This document shows positions 40,173 through 47,925 of a stretch of DNA of 47,925 bases, piece by piece (position 1 is the stretch's first letter; each line of letters opens with the position of its first letter). The position numbers and the translations under genes were made by a program. The notes beneath the pieces are model-generated. The model was not told the origin of the DNA and searched no databases. It was given only the letters and a program-made list of their open reading frames with translations. Origin of the DNA: Bacteroidales bacterium (lineage in GTDB: Bacteria; Bacteroidota; Bacteroidia; Bacteroidales; P3); the NCBI GenBank assembly GCA_017480525.1, contig JAFVAM010000048.1, positions 1 to 47,925 on the forward strand. Direction: 5' to 3'.

Positions 40173-41033
40173 ATGGATCTTAATCTCACTAAACCTATTG
40201 TCTTCTTCGATCTTGAAACCACTGGAGTGCAGGTGGGCCACGACCACATCGTCGAAATCTGCCTCCTCAAGGTCCTTCCCGGCGGAGCCGAGGAGACGCG
40301 CGTGGAGCGTGTGCGCCCTGTCGACGCGCAGGGAAACACTGTGCACATCCCCGAACTGACCACGGCCATACATGGCATCTCCGATGCCGACGTTGCCGAC
40401 AAGCCCTCTTTCCGCGAGCTGGCTCCCAGCCTGATGGAGTTTATCGGCGATGCCGACCTTGCGGGCTACAACAGCAACAAGTTCGATGTGCCGCTCCTCG
40501 TCGAGGAGTTTCTTCGCGTGGGCGTTGACTTCGATCTCTCGACGCGTCGGCTTGTCGATGTGCAGAACATCTTCCACCAAATGGAGCAGCGTACGCTTGT
40601 GGCCGCCTATCGCTTCTATTGCGACAAGGATCTGGAGCATGCCCACAGTGCTTCGGCCGACACTATGGCCACCTACGAGGTGCTCAAGGCGCAGCTCGAC
40701 CGCTACCAGGGTGTGGACTACAAAGACCGCAGTGGCAGGGTGAGCCAGCCTGTGGTCAACGACATCGCCGCTCTTTCTCGCTTCACCTCCAACAGCCAGT
40801 GGGCCGACCTCGTGGGCCATATCGGTTTCGATGCCCAGCATCGCGAGGTGTTCAACTTCGGCAAGCACAAGGGTGCCATTGTCGAGAATGTTTTCGAGCA
40901 GGAACCATCCTACTATGACTGGATGATGAAAGCCGATTTCCCGCTGTCGACCAAGAAAATCATCACGCAGATTTGGGAGCGTCGCAAGCAGAAGAAGCTC
41001 GACGCGCTGAAAGCCCATTTCGGCGGGAAATGA
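40173..41033 (+). CDS. DEDDh 3'-5' exonuclease (DnaQ-like)
   Basis: A 286-residue exonuclease. The DEDDh residues are visible: D13 and E15 in FFDLETTG, D105 in YNSNKFDVPLL, and H158 with D163 in HAHSASADTMATYEVL. The C-terminal part (about 190-286) ends with FGKHKGAIVENVFEQEPSYYDWMMKADFP. It is a stand-alone proofreading or repair exonuclease, separate from a polymerase; the exact role is unknown. It is terminated by the hairpin 41061-41106. Confidence 0.9.
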   Translation: MDLNLTKPIVFFDLETTGVQVGHDHIVEICLLKVLPGGAEETRVERVRPVDAQGNTVHIPELTTAIHGISDADVADKPSFRELAPSLMEFIGDADLAGYNSNKFDVPLLVEEFLRVGVDFDLSTRRLVDVQNIFHQMEQRTLVAAYRFYCDKDLEHAHSASADTMATYEVLKAQLDRYQGVDYKDRSGRVSQPVVNDIAALSRFTSNSQWADLVGHIGFDAQHREVFNFGKHKGAIVENVFEQEPSYYDWMMKADFPLSTKKIITQIWERRKQKKLDALKAHFGGK

Positions 41034-41060
41034 GGAAACGGGAGCATTTCCCCAAATCAA

Positions 41061-41106
41061 GAAAGGGCGGTATAATGATGATGATCATCATTGTGCCGCC
41101 CTTTTC
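41061..41106. terminator. Bidirectional terminator with a long palindromic hairpin
   Basis: The outer stem is GAAAGGGCGG (41061-41070) with its complement (41096-41106). Inside is an AATGATGAT/ATCATCATT palindrome. A T run follows on the plus strand (41102-41105). Convergent genes end on both sides. Confidence 0.85.
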
Positions 41107-41133
41107 GGTCTTTTGATTCGGTGAGGAAATGGG

Positions 41134-42477
41134 TCAGAAACTCAGTTGGAGGCCCATCAAACGCGTCTGTGGCGCATCGGCACTGGACTTGAAGGTGGGG
41201 AGAAGGTCGATGCCGAACTCGATTCCTTTGAAACCGAGGAAGTTTACATCGAGACCTACGGCGGCGCGGACATTGAAGCGGTTGAGGATGTCGACCCTGT
41301 CGCTGTGCCTGTGCCAGCGGTCATCCTCGTCGAGGGTGTAGGAGGCCAGCTTCTGTTTGAAGTTGAGGGTCGGGGTTAGCGAGAGGTATACCGACTTGAA
41401 GACGGGCGAGAGGCGCTTGGGTCGTGGCAGCGAATAGGAGATGGCGATGGGCAGTCCGAGCGAAGTGTAGTAGAGGTATTGCCGGGGGCGCTCGGCACCG
41501 AAGCTGGGGTCGAGAACAAGGTGGCCGTCTTGAGCGGCGACGGTGTTGTCGAGCCATTGGAAGTTCCATGCGAAGTCCAGCGAGAGTCGGAGGTTGAAGT
41601 TGTGACCAAGCGGGATGGCACTGGGGCTGAGCAGGAGGTGCAGACGGTGCCCGAAGTTGGTGTTGTAGGGCGAGGCGTGGAGGACGTTGCTCCAGACGGG
41701 CATGGTGAACTCATAGCCCAGTCCGAGGAACAGACCGACCGTGTCTTTGTGATGGTCGGAGTATTTATGGTATTTGACGTAGATATTCTGCGCAGAGTCG
41801 TTGGCGGTGATGTCGGTGTTGGCAGTCTTTCCGCGATGCAGTATCTGTTTGTCGGCCCGCACGTCGCCTTCAGTGACGACGCTTGCTCCATAGGCATGGA
41901 TGTGGAGATAGCGGCTGCGCAGGTGGTGCATCTGGAGGGTGGCGTTGTGGAGGGAGAACTTGGTGTCGCCCGGATTGTCGAGGCAGTCCACGTTGATGAT
42001 GGCGCCGCTGTCGGCCGAGATGTCTATGTCGCGGGTGTCGGTCACCATCCGGTCGATGGTCAGTCGCGCACCTTTGTAGAGTTTTATGTAGTTGATGGGT
42101 TGCGAAGTGTAGAGTTCCACCTTTGTCGAACGGGGCATGGTCTCGTTGGCCTTGATAACATATCCATGGTTCATACGTAGACGTTTGATGCCTATGGTCT
42201 CGAGGACGTTGGGTTCGTGGCCCTCTTCGAAGAAGTCGGCACAAGAGGTTGTCAGCACCAGGCGCGAGGGGGTGTCCGTAGGGGTCTGGATGAGGTGGAC
42301 GTCCCATCCGGCATTGACGGTGAGCATGGTTACTGTGCCGACGCTGTCTAAATGTTGCTCTATCTGGTAGAGGTTTTGTGCGTTGGCGTTGCAGGAGAAG
42401 AAGGCGGTGAAGCCCAGGATGGCAACGATGCCGATGATGGCACTGGCGTCTTTGAGTTTGTCGGCTATATGTTTCAT
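41134..42477 (-). CDS. DUF2807-like / beta-barrel outer-membrane protein
   Basis: A 447-residue exported protein with a signal peptide (residues 1-33, ending ANAQ). Residues about 40-230 have the short strand repeats of DUF2807 proteins (LTVNAGWDVHLIQT, IKLYKGARLTIDRMVTDTRDIDISADSGAIINVDCLDNPG). Residues about 240-447 form an outer-membrane barrel with a final strand RLMGLQLSF. It is the last gene of the sigma/anti-sigma group, 21 bases after the anti-sigma-like gene. Function unknown; placement suggests it is part of an envelope-sensing route. Confidence 0.75.
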   Translation of the reverse strand: MKHIADKLKDASAIIGIVAILGFTAFFSCNANAQNLYQIEQHLDSVGTVTMLTVNAGWDVHLIQTPTDTPSRLVLTTSCADFFEEGHEPNVLETIGIKRLRMNHGYVIKANETMPRSTKVELYTSQPINYIKLYKGARLTIDRMVTDTRDIDISADSGAIINVDCLDNPGDTKFSLHNATLQMHHLRSRYLHIHAYGASVVTEGDVRADKQILHRGKTANTDITANDSAQNIYVKYHKYSDHHKDTVGLFLGLGYEFTMPVWSNVLHASPYNTNFGHRLHLLLSPSAIPLGHNFNLRLSLDFAWNFQWLDNTVAAQDGHLVLDPSFGAERPRQYLYYTSLGLPIAISYSLPRPKRLSPVFKSVYLSLTPTLNFKQKLASYTLDEDDRWHRHSDRVDILNRFNVRAAVGLDVNFLGFKGIEFGIDLLPTFKSSADAPQTRLMGLQLSF

Positions 42478-42498
42478 TTTGTGGATTTTTTTTATGTT

Positions 42499-43173
42499 TT
42501 ATATTTCGATTGCTTTCAGGATGATGGGTGTGTTGGTCTCCTCGGGCGTAAGGCTGGCCAGGAGGTTCTGTAAGCCGTTTGTGGCCGGAATATCGTGAAT
42601 CATGGCGTTTCTGCCGCTGTTGCCGTTGTCGTCTCTGCTGTTGGCCAGGCGTGTGCTGGTGCGGCGATAGATGTGGGGTGTGTTGTCGATAGTCGTCTCC
42701 TGCGTGGCCACGTCCACCTCCTGCTCCTGCTCCTCATCTTCGACGATGGCTTCCTCAACCATGGCGATTTCCTCGGAAGCAATGTCTGTCACCTCCATCC
42801 TCCGTATTGTCACTGCGGTCTCTGTTGATTCCGTTCTCATTTTCGTTTCTTTCGCTTCTTTTGTTTCTTTTGTCTCTCTTGTCGCTGTCGGCTCAGTCTT
42901 TTCTGTCCTGTCTGTCTCTTCCATATTTACTTTTGAGGTGTCCGCATGGGCCACCAGCATGGGTGTCTCGTCCACATTGCGGAACAGCAGAGGGAGGACG
43001 ATGACCAGCAGTGCTATGCTGGCGGCTGCCGAGAGGGTCCACACCGGCCAGAGGCGGCGGCTCCTGGGGGCCGACTGTGCCTCGAGGAGTTTCCTCAACT
43101 CCTCCTGCCGACGGCGGTTGGCCTCGGTAGTGCGCTTGGCGGCGAAGAGTTCTTGCAGTTCCTTGTCTTTCAT
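42499..43173 (-). CDS. Membrane protein, probable anti-sigma factor
   Basis: A 224-residue single-pass protein. The N-terminus (residues 1-40) is helical and charged (KDKELQELFAAKRTTEANRRRQEELRKLLEAQ) and cytosolic. One membrane helix follows (about 47-65). The periplasmic tail has a long Glu/Thr/Lys low-complexity stretch (about 85-115) then an acidic region. It starts 16 bases after the ECF sigma gene, the usual place for its anti-sigma factor. It lacks a clear named anti-sigma domain, so this rests on position and topology. Confidence 0.65.
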   Translation of the reverse strand: MKDKELQELFAAKRTTEANRRRQEELRKLLEAQSAPRSRRLWPVWTLSAAASIALLVIVLPLLFRNVDETPMLVAHADTSKVNMEETDRTEKTEPTATRETKETKEAKETKMRTESTETAVTIRRMEVTDIASEEIAMVEEAIVEDEEQEQEVDVATQETTIDNTPHIYRRTSTRLANSRDDNGNSGRNAMIHDIPATNGLQNLLASLTPEETNTPIILKAIEI

Positions 43174-43189
43174 TTTTTGGCTTCCTTTC

Positions 43190-43678
43190 TTATTTGATCA
43201 TTGATTTCAGTGCACTCATGGCTCGCGAGAGGGTGGCGTAGACGTTGGTGCTCGTCAGGCCTAGGCGGCGTTGCATCTCCTCGTGGCTTGCACCTTCGAT
43301 GTATTTCATCGTCACCGCCTCGCGCTGGTGTTGCGGCAGCTTTGCCATCATGGCGTCGAGTTGTGCCGACCGTTCTTCGATGAGGGCGGCTTCAGCCTTG
43401 GCGGACTCGTCGTCGAGACGGTCGAAGGCTTCAATACGGTCGGTGGATATTTCGTGGCGTTTGCGCAGCAACGAGATGCAGCGGTTTTTGAGGCTTTGCA
43501 TGGCATAGGCCTCGATGCTGCGCACGTGTTGCAGTTGGTCGCGATGTTCCCAGAGGTCGATGACCACCTCCTGCACAGTGTCCTCGGCAGCGGCCTCCGA
43601 GTGCAGCAGCCGCTCTGCCGTGAGCTGCAGCGCTGGCTGAAAAGCCATCAGGGAGTCGAGGATGTCCGCTTGTGCCAT
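43190..43678 (-). CDS. ECF sigma factor (sigma-70 family, region 2 and 4)
   Basis: A 162-residue extracytoplasmic-function sigma factor. Region 2 is recognisable around AEDTVQEVVIDLWEHRDQL and IEAYAMQSLKNRCISLLRKRH. Region 4 is LPQHQREAVTMKYIEGASHEEMQRRLGLTSTNVYATLSRAMSALK with its helix-turn-helix. It would direct RNA polymerase to a small regulon in response to an envelope signal. It lies 71 bases after the PD40-OmpA gene and before the anti-sigma-like gene. Confidence 0.9.
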   Translation of the reverse strand: MAQADILDSLMAFQPALQLTAERLLHSEAAAEDTVQEVVIDLWEHRDQLQHVRSIEAYAMQSLKNRCISLLRKRHEISTDRIEAFDRLDDESAKAEAALIEERSAQLDAMMAKLPQHQREAVTMKYIEGASHEEMQRRLGLTSTNVYATLSRAMSALKSMIK

Positions 43679-43716
43679 AGGGGGGCTGTTCTTTTTTTTG
43701 TTGTTTCTACCCTATA

Positions 43717-43741
43717 GACGCACGTGGTGCGGAAATCTTAC
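43717..43741 (-). promoter_or_regulatory. Candidate ECF promoter upstream of the sigma gene
   Basis: On the minus strand, GTAA (43741-43738) and CGTC (43720-43717) are separated by 17 bases, upstream of the sigma factor start at 43678. The spacing fits an ECF-type promoter, and such promoters are often autoregulated by their own sigma. There is no TAnnTTTG box here. Only one site was found, so the motif is weakly supported. Confidence 0.35.
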
Positions 43742-43749
43742 AAAAAAAG

Positions 43750-45318
43750 TCAACGAATTTCACATCCGAGGATTTCGATGCGGCGGGCGAGGGCGGCCGG
43801 GAGGCCGTAGACGGGGTCGGTGGACTGGCTCCCGGTGGTTGGGGACACGGCGCCGTGGGGCTTTTGCTCGATGAAGAGGCGCCCCTCGGCCATCGCATCC
43901 TCGAAAACTCCGCCTCTCCACGCGCGTATCATATTTATAAAAGCCCCTATGCGGCGGCGCGAGAGGACGAGGTTGTAGTCCGACTTGTAGACCGGGCTGG
44001 CGAAACCGGCGATGGTGATGGTGATATTGTGTCCCGCGTCGAGGAGGCTTTCCACGTAGTCCAGCAGTTCCTCGGTGCGATTGTAGTTGCCCACGACGCA
44101 GGTGTCGAAGAAGAGTTCCATCATGGCGGAATCGTCGGCGTTCTGCTGGCGCGCGATGTATTCGTTTCGCAGTGTGGCATAGCGGCGTTGACATTCGGGA
44201 TAGGTGGTGGTGGTCACCACCTCGCGGCTCTGCGGGTCGGGGTCGTCGTTGTGGAAATAGAGGAAGAGGGGGAACATGAAGCGCCTGATGCGCTGTTGGA
44301 TGGTGTCGATGCTCTCCACGGTGTCCATCACGGCCACCTGTTCGAGCATGGTGGAGTCCACTCCCCAGCGGTAGATGTCGTTGCAGCATGTGGAGTCGGT
44401 GAGGAAGAAGCTGTCGGGACGGTTGGAGGCAAGAAAGCCGCCGAGGGGACGGCCTGTGACGGAGTCGTAGTCCGTGATATTGAAATAGAGGTCGTTGTGT
44501 TCGCTGTTGAGGCAGTGGCAGACGGGTTCGGCTTCCTGCCATGTGTTGCGGCTGCCGGCGGCGCAATAGATGTCGTGGCCGCCGAGGCCGCCGTCGCGGT
44601 CGGAGGAAAAGTAGAGCACTCCGTTGCGCTGGTCGTAGAAGGGGGTGAGTTCGTCGGCGGCGGAATTGACGAGGGGGCCGAGGTTGACACACTCCTTGGT
44701 GGTGGTGCCTTTGACGAGGGTGTACCAGATGTCGTGGCCGCCGAATCCGCCGGGACGGTCGCTGACGAAATAGAGAATCACAGTGCTGTCAGCCAGTCGT
44801 CCCACGGCGGGATGTGTCGACGTATAGCCTTTGAGGTTGACGGGGCCTTTGAGTTTCACAGGTTTCTCCCATCCGCGGCGCTTTTTCTTTTTGGCGAAAA
44901 AGATTTCACAGTTGAGTGTCTCCACGTCGCCACGGGTGAAATAGAGGTCGTGGGTGAGCGGGTCGAGGGCCAGGTTGCCCGTGTGGTCGCGCTTGCTGTT
45001 GAGACCCCAGCGGTCGAGGCGGGGACGAGCCATCTTGCCGCTCTTGGCTATGCGCGACTGGTATATCTGCATGACGCTGCTGCCCATGTTGAAATGGCGG
45101 TTGGTGTTCACCGAGGGTGGCATGGAAGAGAAAACCATCACAGTGTCTCCCACGCGCAGGGCACCGGTTTCACTGCCGGGGGTGTTGAAGGGTTTCTCCA
45201 TGTGCACCACGCGGTATTGCCCGCGGGCGTAATTGACGAGGGACAATGGAGAATAGAAAATCAGGCCGACGCAGAATGTCAACTTCAAAAGTGTCTGTAT
45301 GGTTCTGGACAATTTCAC
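43750..45318 (-). CDS. PD40 / OmpA-domain outer-membrane protein (PorE-like)
   Basis: A 522-residue envelope protein with a signal peptide. Residues about 100-290 carry PD40/WD40-like blade motifs (LYFTRGDVE, ILYFVSDRPGGFGGHDIWY, VLYFSSDRDGGLGGHDIYC). The C-terminus (about 420-522) is an OmpA-type peptidoglycan-binding domain (ITIAGFASPVYKSDYNLVLSRRRIGAF...ARRIEILG). This resembles PorE-type proteins of type IX secretion, though without the visible TPR. The start is a GTG (45318). It lies 25 bases after the PorP/SprF gene; the pair is common in Bacteroidota. Confidence 0.85.
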   Translation of the reverse strand: MKLSRTIQTLLKLTFCVGLIFYSPLSLVNYARGQYRVVHMEKPFNTPGSETGALRVGDTVMVFSSMPPSVNTNRHFNMGSSVMQIYQSRIAKSGKMARPRLDRWGLNSKRDHTGNLALDPLTHDLYFTRGDVETLNCEIFFAKKKKRRGWEKPVKLKGPVNLKGYTSTHPAVGRLADSTVILYFVSDRPGGFGGHDIWYTLVKGTTTKECVNLGPLVNSAADELTPFYDQRNGVLYFSSDRDGGLGGHDIYCAAGSRNTWQEAEPVCHCLNSEHNDLYFNITDYDSVTGRPLGGFLASNRPDSFFLTDSTCCNDIYRWGVDSTMLEQVAVMDTVESIDTIQQRIRRFMFPLFLYFHNDDPDPQSREVVTTTTYPECQRRYATLRNEYIARQQNADDSAMMELFFDTCVVGNYNRTEELLDYVESLLDAGHNITITIAGFASPVYKSDYNLVLSRRRIGAFINMIRAWRGGVFEDAMAEGRLFIEQKPHGAVSPTTGSQSTDPVYGLPAALARRIEILGCEIR

Positions 45319-45343
45319 GGTTTATGTTCCCAATTTTCTGTTT

Positions 45344-46378
45344 TCAAATGATGGGGCAGGGCAGGGCTCCGCGGTGCACTGCATCCTTCTTTCCGATTTT
45401 GTAGACGACGCCTATCTCGAACGCGCCGAGGGTGTGGCTGGCCTCGGCCAGAGTGGAGAGGTTGGCATCGTAGCTCAAAGCGAAAATCCACGATGTCCAC
45501 TCTACGGCGGCGTTGACGGCCATGGCGTCCCCATGGCGACCCATGATGCCGGCGCTGACGGCCAGATAGTTGCGTGGCCGCTCGTTGAGGTAGCATTTCA
45601 GGTCGGCCCCGTAGACCAATTCCGAGAACTCTTTCTGCATCTGGAATCCCGCCACGGGGAGGACACTCCACTGGGGATGGAAGCGCCATTCGGCGCGGGC
45701 GTAGGCGTTCCAGCGGCGGCTGAGGCGTGTGTCCGTCAGGCCGAGATAGGAGATGTCGGGTTCGTTGATGTTGCGCACGGAGATTCCCACCTTGGTGTAT
45801 ACGGCGTCGCTCACCTGGCAGAACCAGGCCACGCCGGCGCCGAAAGTGGGATAGAGCGCTTTTTCGCGGATGAAGGTCTCGGAGGCGTCGGCGAGGTCGA
45901 TGTCCTCGGGGTTGAACCCCGTCTGTCCCACGCCCAGTTCCCCGGCCACGGAAAAGAGGTTGGCACCGTTGCCCACGGCCTGGAAGTAGGAAAGGATGGC
46001 GCTGGCCGAGGTAGAGCCGTAGCTCAGTGTCCCTGCGCGGTCGTTGCTCACCCATGCTCCAACATTGAGACCGTTGTGGTTGCGCTTGCTGCGCATCAGG
46101 CTCAGCTCGGCGGTGGCGCTGAGGGTCTGGAAGGGTGTGGAGACGGAGGCCCACTGGTTGCGATAGATAATCCCGAAGCGACCCGTGCCGTCGAAGAAAC
46201 CGCTGTAGGCGGGGTTGAACAGCAATGGATCCAAGTCGAGCATCGAGAAGTGGATGTCCTGCGCACGGAGTCCCTTCGTCGGCAGCAAAGCCAACAGAAA
46301 CAGCAGGCCGAGCGTCCAGCGCCTCGCCCCGGCACCCCGGTGCCGGAAGGATGTCCCCGTTGTCCATGTTGTCTTCAT
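45344..46378 (-). CDS. PorP/SprF-family type IX secretion membrane protein
   Basis: A 344-residue outer-membrane barrel of the PorP/SprF family, with the diagnostic start of the mature protein QDIHFSMLDLDPLLFNPAYSGFFDG and FGIIYRNQWASVS. Such proteins help anchor or secrete type IX cargo. The N-region before the hydrophobic core of the signal peptide is long and basic (MKTTWTTGTSFRHRGAGARRW). No large CTD-bearing adhesin lies nearby, so its cargo is elsewhere or not needed. It follows tsaD by 90 bases on the same strand. Confidence 0.9.
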   Translation of the reverse strand: MKTTWTTGTSFRHRGAGARRWTLGLLFLLALLPTKGLRAQDIHFSMLDLDPLLFNPAYSGFFDGTGRFGIIYRNQWASVSTPFQTLSATAELSLMRSKRNHNGLNVGAWVSNDRAGTLSYGSTSASAILSYFQAVGNGANLFSVAGELGVGQTGFNPEDIDLADASETFIREKALYPTFGAGVAWFCQVSDAVYTKVGISVRNINEPDISYLGLTDTRLSRRWNAYARAEWRFHPQWSVLPVAGFQMQKEFSELVYGADLKCYLNERPRNYLAVSAGIMGRHGDAMAVNAAVEWTSWIFALSYDANLSTLAEASHTLGAFEIGVVYKIGKKDAVHRGALPCPII

Positions 46379-46468
46379 CCGTAAACCTTGTTGTTCCTGT
46401 CTATCTATACTTGTCTGTCGTCTCCATATAGTCTATCCGCCATGTTTTGTCCTCCGCAGAAAAAAAAT

Positions 46469-47470
46469 TCACCGCGTGTAGGGCGGCAGGGAGATGTCGG
46501 CGAAGTCGCCCTTGAGGTATTTGAAATAGCCCGCAATGCCCACCATGGCGGCATTGTCGGTGCAGAATTTGAACGGGGGGATGAAGGCCTGCCAGTGGTG
46601 TTTTTCGCAGATGCGTTGCAGTTCGCTGCGCAGCAGCGAGTTGGCACTCACTCCGCCGGCGATGGCCACCTGCCGCACCTTGTGGTCCAACGCCGCACGT
46701 TCCACCTTCTTCAGCAGGAAGCTGACAATGGTTTTCTGGACAGAGGCGCAGAGGTCGGCCTTGTGGTTCTCGATGAAGTCGGGGTCCTCTTTCAGCCTGT
46801 CGCGCAGGAAGTAGAGAAACGAGGTCTTGATGCCGGAGAATGAATAGTCGTAGCCCGCAATTTGCGGTGTGGCGAAGCGGAAGGCGTCGGCATCGCCCTC
46901 CTTGGCCAGTCGGTCGATGATGGGGCCGCCGGGATATCCAAGGTCCATGATTTTTGCGGCCTTGTCGATGGCCTCGCCTGCGGCGTCGTCGATGGTCTGT
47001 CCGAGGATTTCCATCTCGAAATGGCTGTGCAGCAGCAGAATCTGTGTGTGTCCGCCGCTCACGAGCAGGCAGATGAATGGAAACCGCGGTGTGCCGACAC
47101 CCTCCTGACGGATGAAATGGCTCAACACGTGGGCCTGCAGATGGTTCACCTCGATGAGCGGTCTGCCAAGAGCCTGGGCGAAGCTCTTGGCAAAGCTCAC
47201 GCCCACCATGAGCGACCCCATGAGACCCGGTCCGCGCGTGAAGGCCACAGCGTCGATTTCCTCTTTGCCGATGCCCGCCTGGCGGACGGCTCCGTCGACC
47301 ACAGGGATGATATTCTGTTCGTGGGCGCGGCTGGCCAGTTCGGGCACCACGCCGCCGTATTGTTCGTGCACCTTCTGGCTGGCAATGACGTTGCTCAGCA
47401 GCTTGTCGTCGCGCAGCACGGCTGCCGAAGTGTCGTCGCAGCTTGATTCTATAGCGAGGATTGTAGTCAT
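46469..47470 (-). CDS. tsaD: tRNA N6-adenosine threonylcarbamoyltransferase
   Basis: A 333-residue ASKHA-fold enzyme that transfers threonylcarbamoyl to A37 of ANN-decoding tRNAs, with TsaB/TsaE/TsaC. Signatures: ILAIESSCDDTSAAVL, RGPGLMGSLMVG, the metal motif NHLQAHVLSHF (His110, His114), LVSGGHT, and FCTDNAAMVGIAG at the C-terminus. Length is standard. Start ATG 47470; the TTG at 47485 only extends the frame. Its own promoter is at 47523. Confidence 0.95.
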   Translation of the reverse strand: MTTILAIESSCDDTSAAVLRDDKLLSNVIASQKVHEQYGGVVPELASRAHEQNIIPVVDGAVRQAGIGKEEIDAVAFTRGPGLMGSLMVGVSFAKSFAQALGRPLIEVNHLQAHVLSHFIRQEGVGTPRFPFICLLVSGGHTQILLLHSHFEMEILGQTIDDAAGEAIDKAAKIMDLGYPGGPIIDRLAKEGDADAFRFATPQIAGYDYSFSGIKTSFLYFLRDRLKEDPDFIENHKADLCASVQKTIVSFLLKKVERAALDHKVRQVAIAGGVSANSLLRSELQRICEKHHWQAFIPPFKFCTDNAAMVGIAGYFKYLKGDFADISLPPYTR

Positions 47471-47522
47471 AAATATATAGTTCAACTATTCAGACAATCG
47501 AATATTCAGACAATCGAAAATG

Positions 47523-47530
47523 CAAAAATA
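47523..47530 (-). promoter_or_regulatory. -7 box TATTTTTG for tsaD
   Basis: TATTTTTG on the minus strand, 52 bases before the ATG at 47470. Repeat copy 5 begins about 60 bases upstream. Confidence 0.75.
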
Positions 47531-47589
47531 CGAAATCCCCTCGACATGGCCAAATTTATTTCTTGCCCCCTTCCCGACATGAACCCCCT

Positions 47590-47690
47590 TCCATGCCCTT
47601 GCCAACGCCCTACCATGTCCCTACCAACTCCTACCATGGTAGGAGTTGGTAGGGAGTTGGCAACTGGTTCATAGGGAGTTGTGAGGTGGT
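47590..47690. repeat. Dispersed intergenic palindromic repeat, copy 5 (perfect core)
   Basis: The core 47618-47655 is a perfect 38-bp palindrome with CCTACCAACTCCTACC as the left arm and centre CATG. Left flank units are GCCAACGCCCTACCATG; right flank is GGGAGTTGGCAACTGG and AGGGAGTTGTGAGGTGG. It is in the gap 47471-47901, which holds the tsaD promoter, this repeat, an AT-rich region and the promoter of the next gene. Confidence 0.9.
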
Positions 47691-47804
47691 TGTTTTTTGG
47701 GGGGCAGAGAGCTCTTCTTTTGCCTCTGCAGGGGTGGGCGAGGGTGGAAAGGTGGAGGTTTCGGAGAGCGGAAAGAGGGAATAAAATGTTAAAAAACAAA
47801 TTTT

Positions 47805-47837
47805 TTTGTTGTGTTTTGGTAATTTTTGTTATTTTTG
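47805..47837 (+). promoter_or_regulatory. Promoter for the gene starting at 47902
   Basis: TTTG at 47805-47808, 21 bases, then -7 TATTTTTG at 47830-47837. The leader to the ATG is about 60 bases. Confidence 0.7.
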
Positions 47838-47901
47838 CCTAATAAAAGAATGAGGAAAATTTTAAAATTTTAGTAATAACACATTAAAAATCAACAAGAA
47901 A

Positions 47902-47925
47902 ATGAAGAAGATTATCATTGCTATC
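47902..47925 (+). CDS. Start of an exported protein, cut by window end
   Basis: Eight codons (MKKIIIAI) are visible after an ATG, which looks like the beginning of a signal peptide. The promoter at 47830 supports a real start. Nothing more can be said. Confidence 0.55.

Noticed and set aside
47506-47799. 97-residue minus-strand open frame
   Set aside because: It runs across the palindromic repeat and AT-rich promoter region; no domain or signal peptide.

Overview
The window looks like chromosomal DNA of a Bacteroidales bacterium (phylum Bacteroidota). Three things point there. At least a dozen genes are preceded by the Bacteroidota -7 promoter box TAnnTTTG. Typical Bacteroidota families are present: DUF5686 with a CarboxypepD_reg domain, DUF6266, PorP/SprF and PD40-OmpA proteins, TatAC without TatB, a stand-alone four-helix-bundle protein, and many small outer-membrane beta-barrels. 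Coding DNA strongly prefers C/G-ending codons, while promoters and leaders are AT-rich. No rRNA, tRNA, CRISPR array, transposase or phage gene was seen. The genus cannot be fixed from the sequence alone.

Layout. 1-5351: a partial outer-membrane barrel, a YpfJ-type zinc peptidase on the minus strand, a DUF5686 outer-membrane protein and a second small barrel. 5612-9646 (minus): a GH3 beta-xylosidase-like enzyme and a GH29 fucosidase, then a free-methionine-R-sulfoxide reductase. 9773-16209 (plus): a probable redox/Tat operon with a RIC/hemerythrin-LuxR regulator, a NapH-NapG-like fusion carrying an internal Tat signal, YitT, a Tat-exported Fe-S aldo/keto reductase lipoprotein, TatA, TatC and an unknown exported protein. 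16003-20381: a DUF6266 protein with a read-through tail, then phoA-like, atoE-like and apt. 20531-26345 (minus): pepD, and a tightly packed operon of a catalytically incomplete GH20-like lipoprotein, HydE, a small Cys-rich lipoprotein, a PflA-like radical SAM enzyme and an unknown protein.

26483-34357: a polysaccharide flippase, ADP-forming acetyl-CoA synthetase with a small porin, dihydroorotase, and a WG-repeat protein. 34731-41033: a methionine gamma-lyase-like PLP enzyme, ElbB, an exported protein made of two copies of a new ~104-residue domain, a membrane TPR protein, a dihydroorotate-dehydrogenase-like protein, a four-helix-bundle protein and a DEDDh exonuclease. 41134-47470 (minus): tsaD, then PorP/SprF and PD40-OmpA (type IX secretion-type envelope proteins), an ECF sigma factor, a probable membrane anti-sigma factor and a DUF2807-like/beta-barrel protein. 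The last 24 bases start another exported protein.

The most unusual features are five dispersed, imperfectly palindromic intergenic repeats (core CCTACCAACTCC...GGAGTTGGTAGG), the Tat redox operon that encodes its own translocase, a mosaic codon-usage patch inside the aldo/keto reductase gene, the GH20-like protein lacking its catalytic Asp-Glu segment, and the ECF sigma/anti-sigma pair embedded among type IX-type envelope genes.
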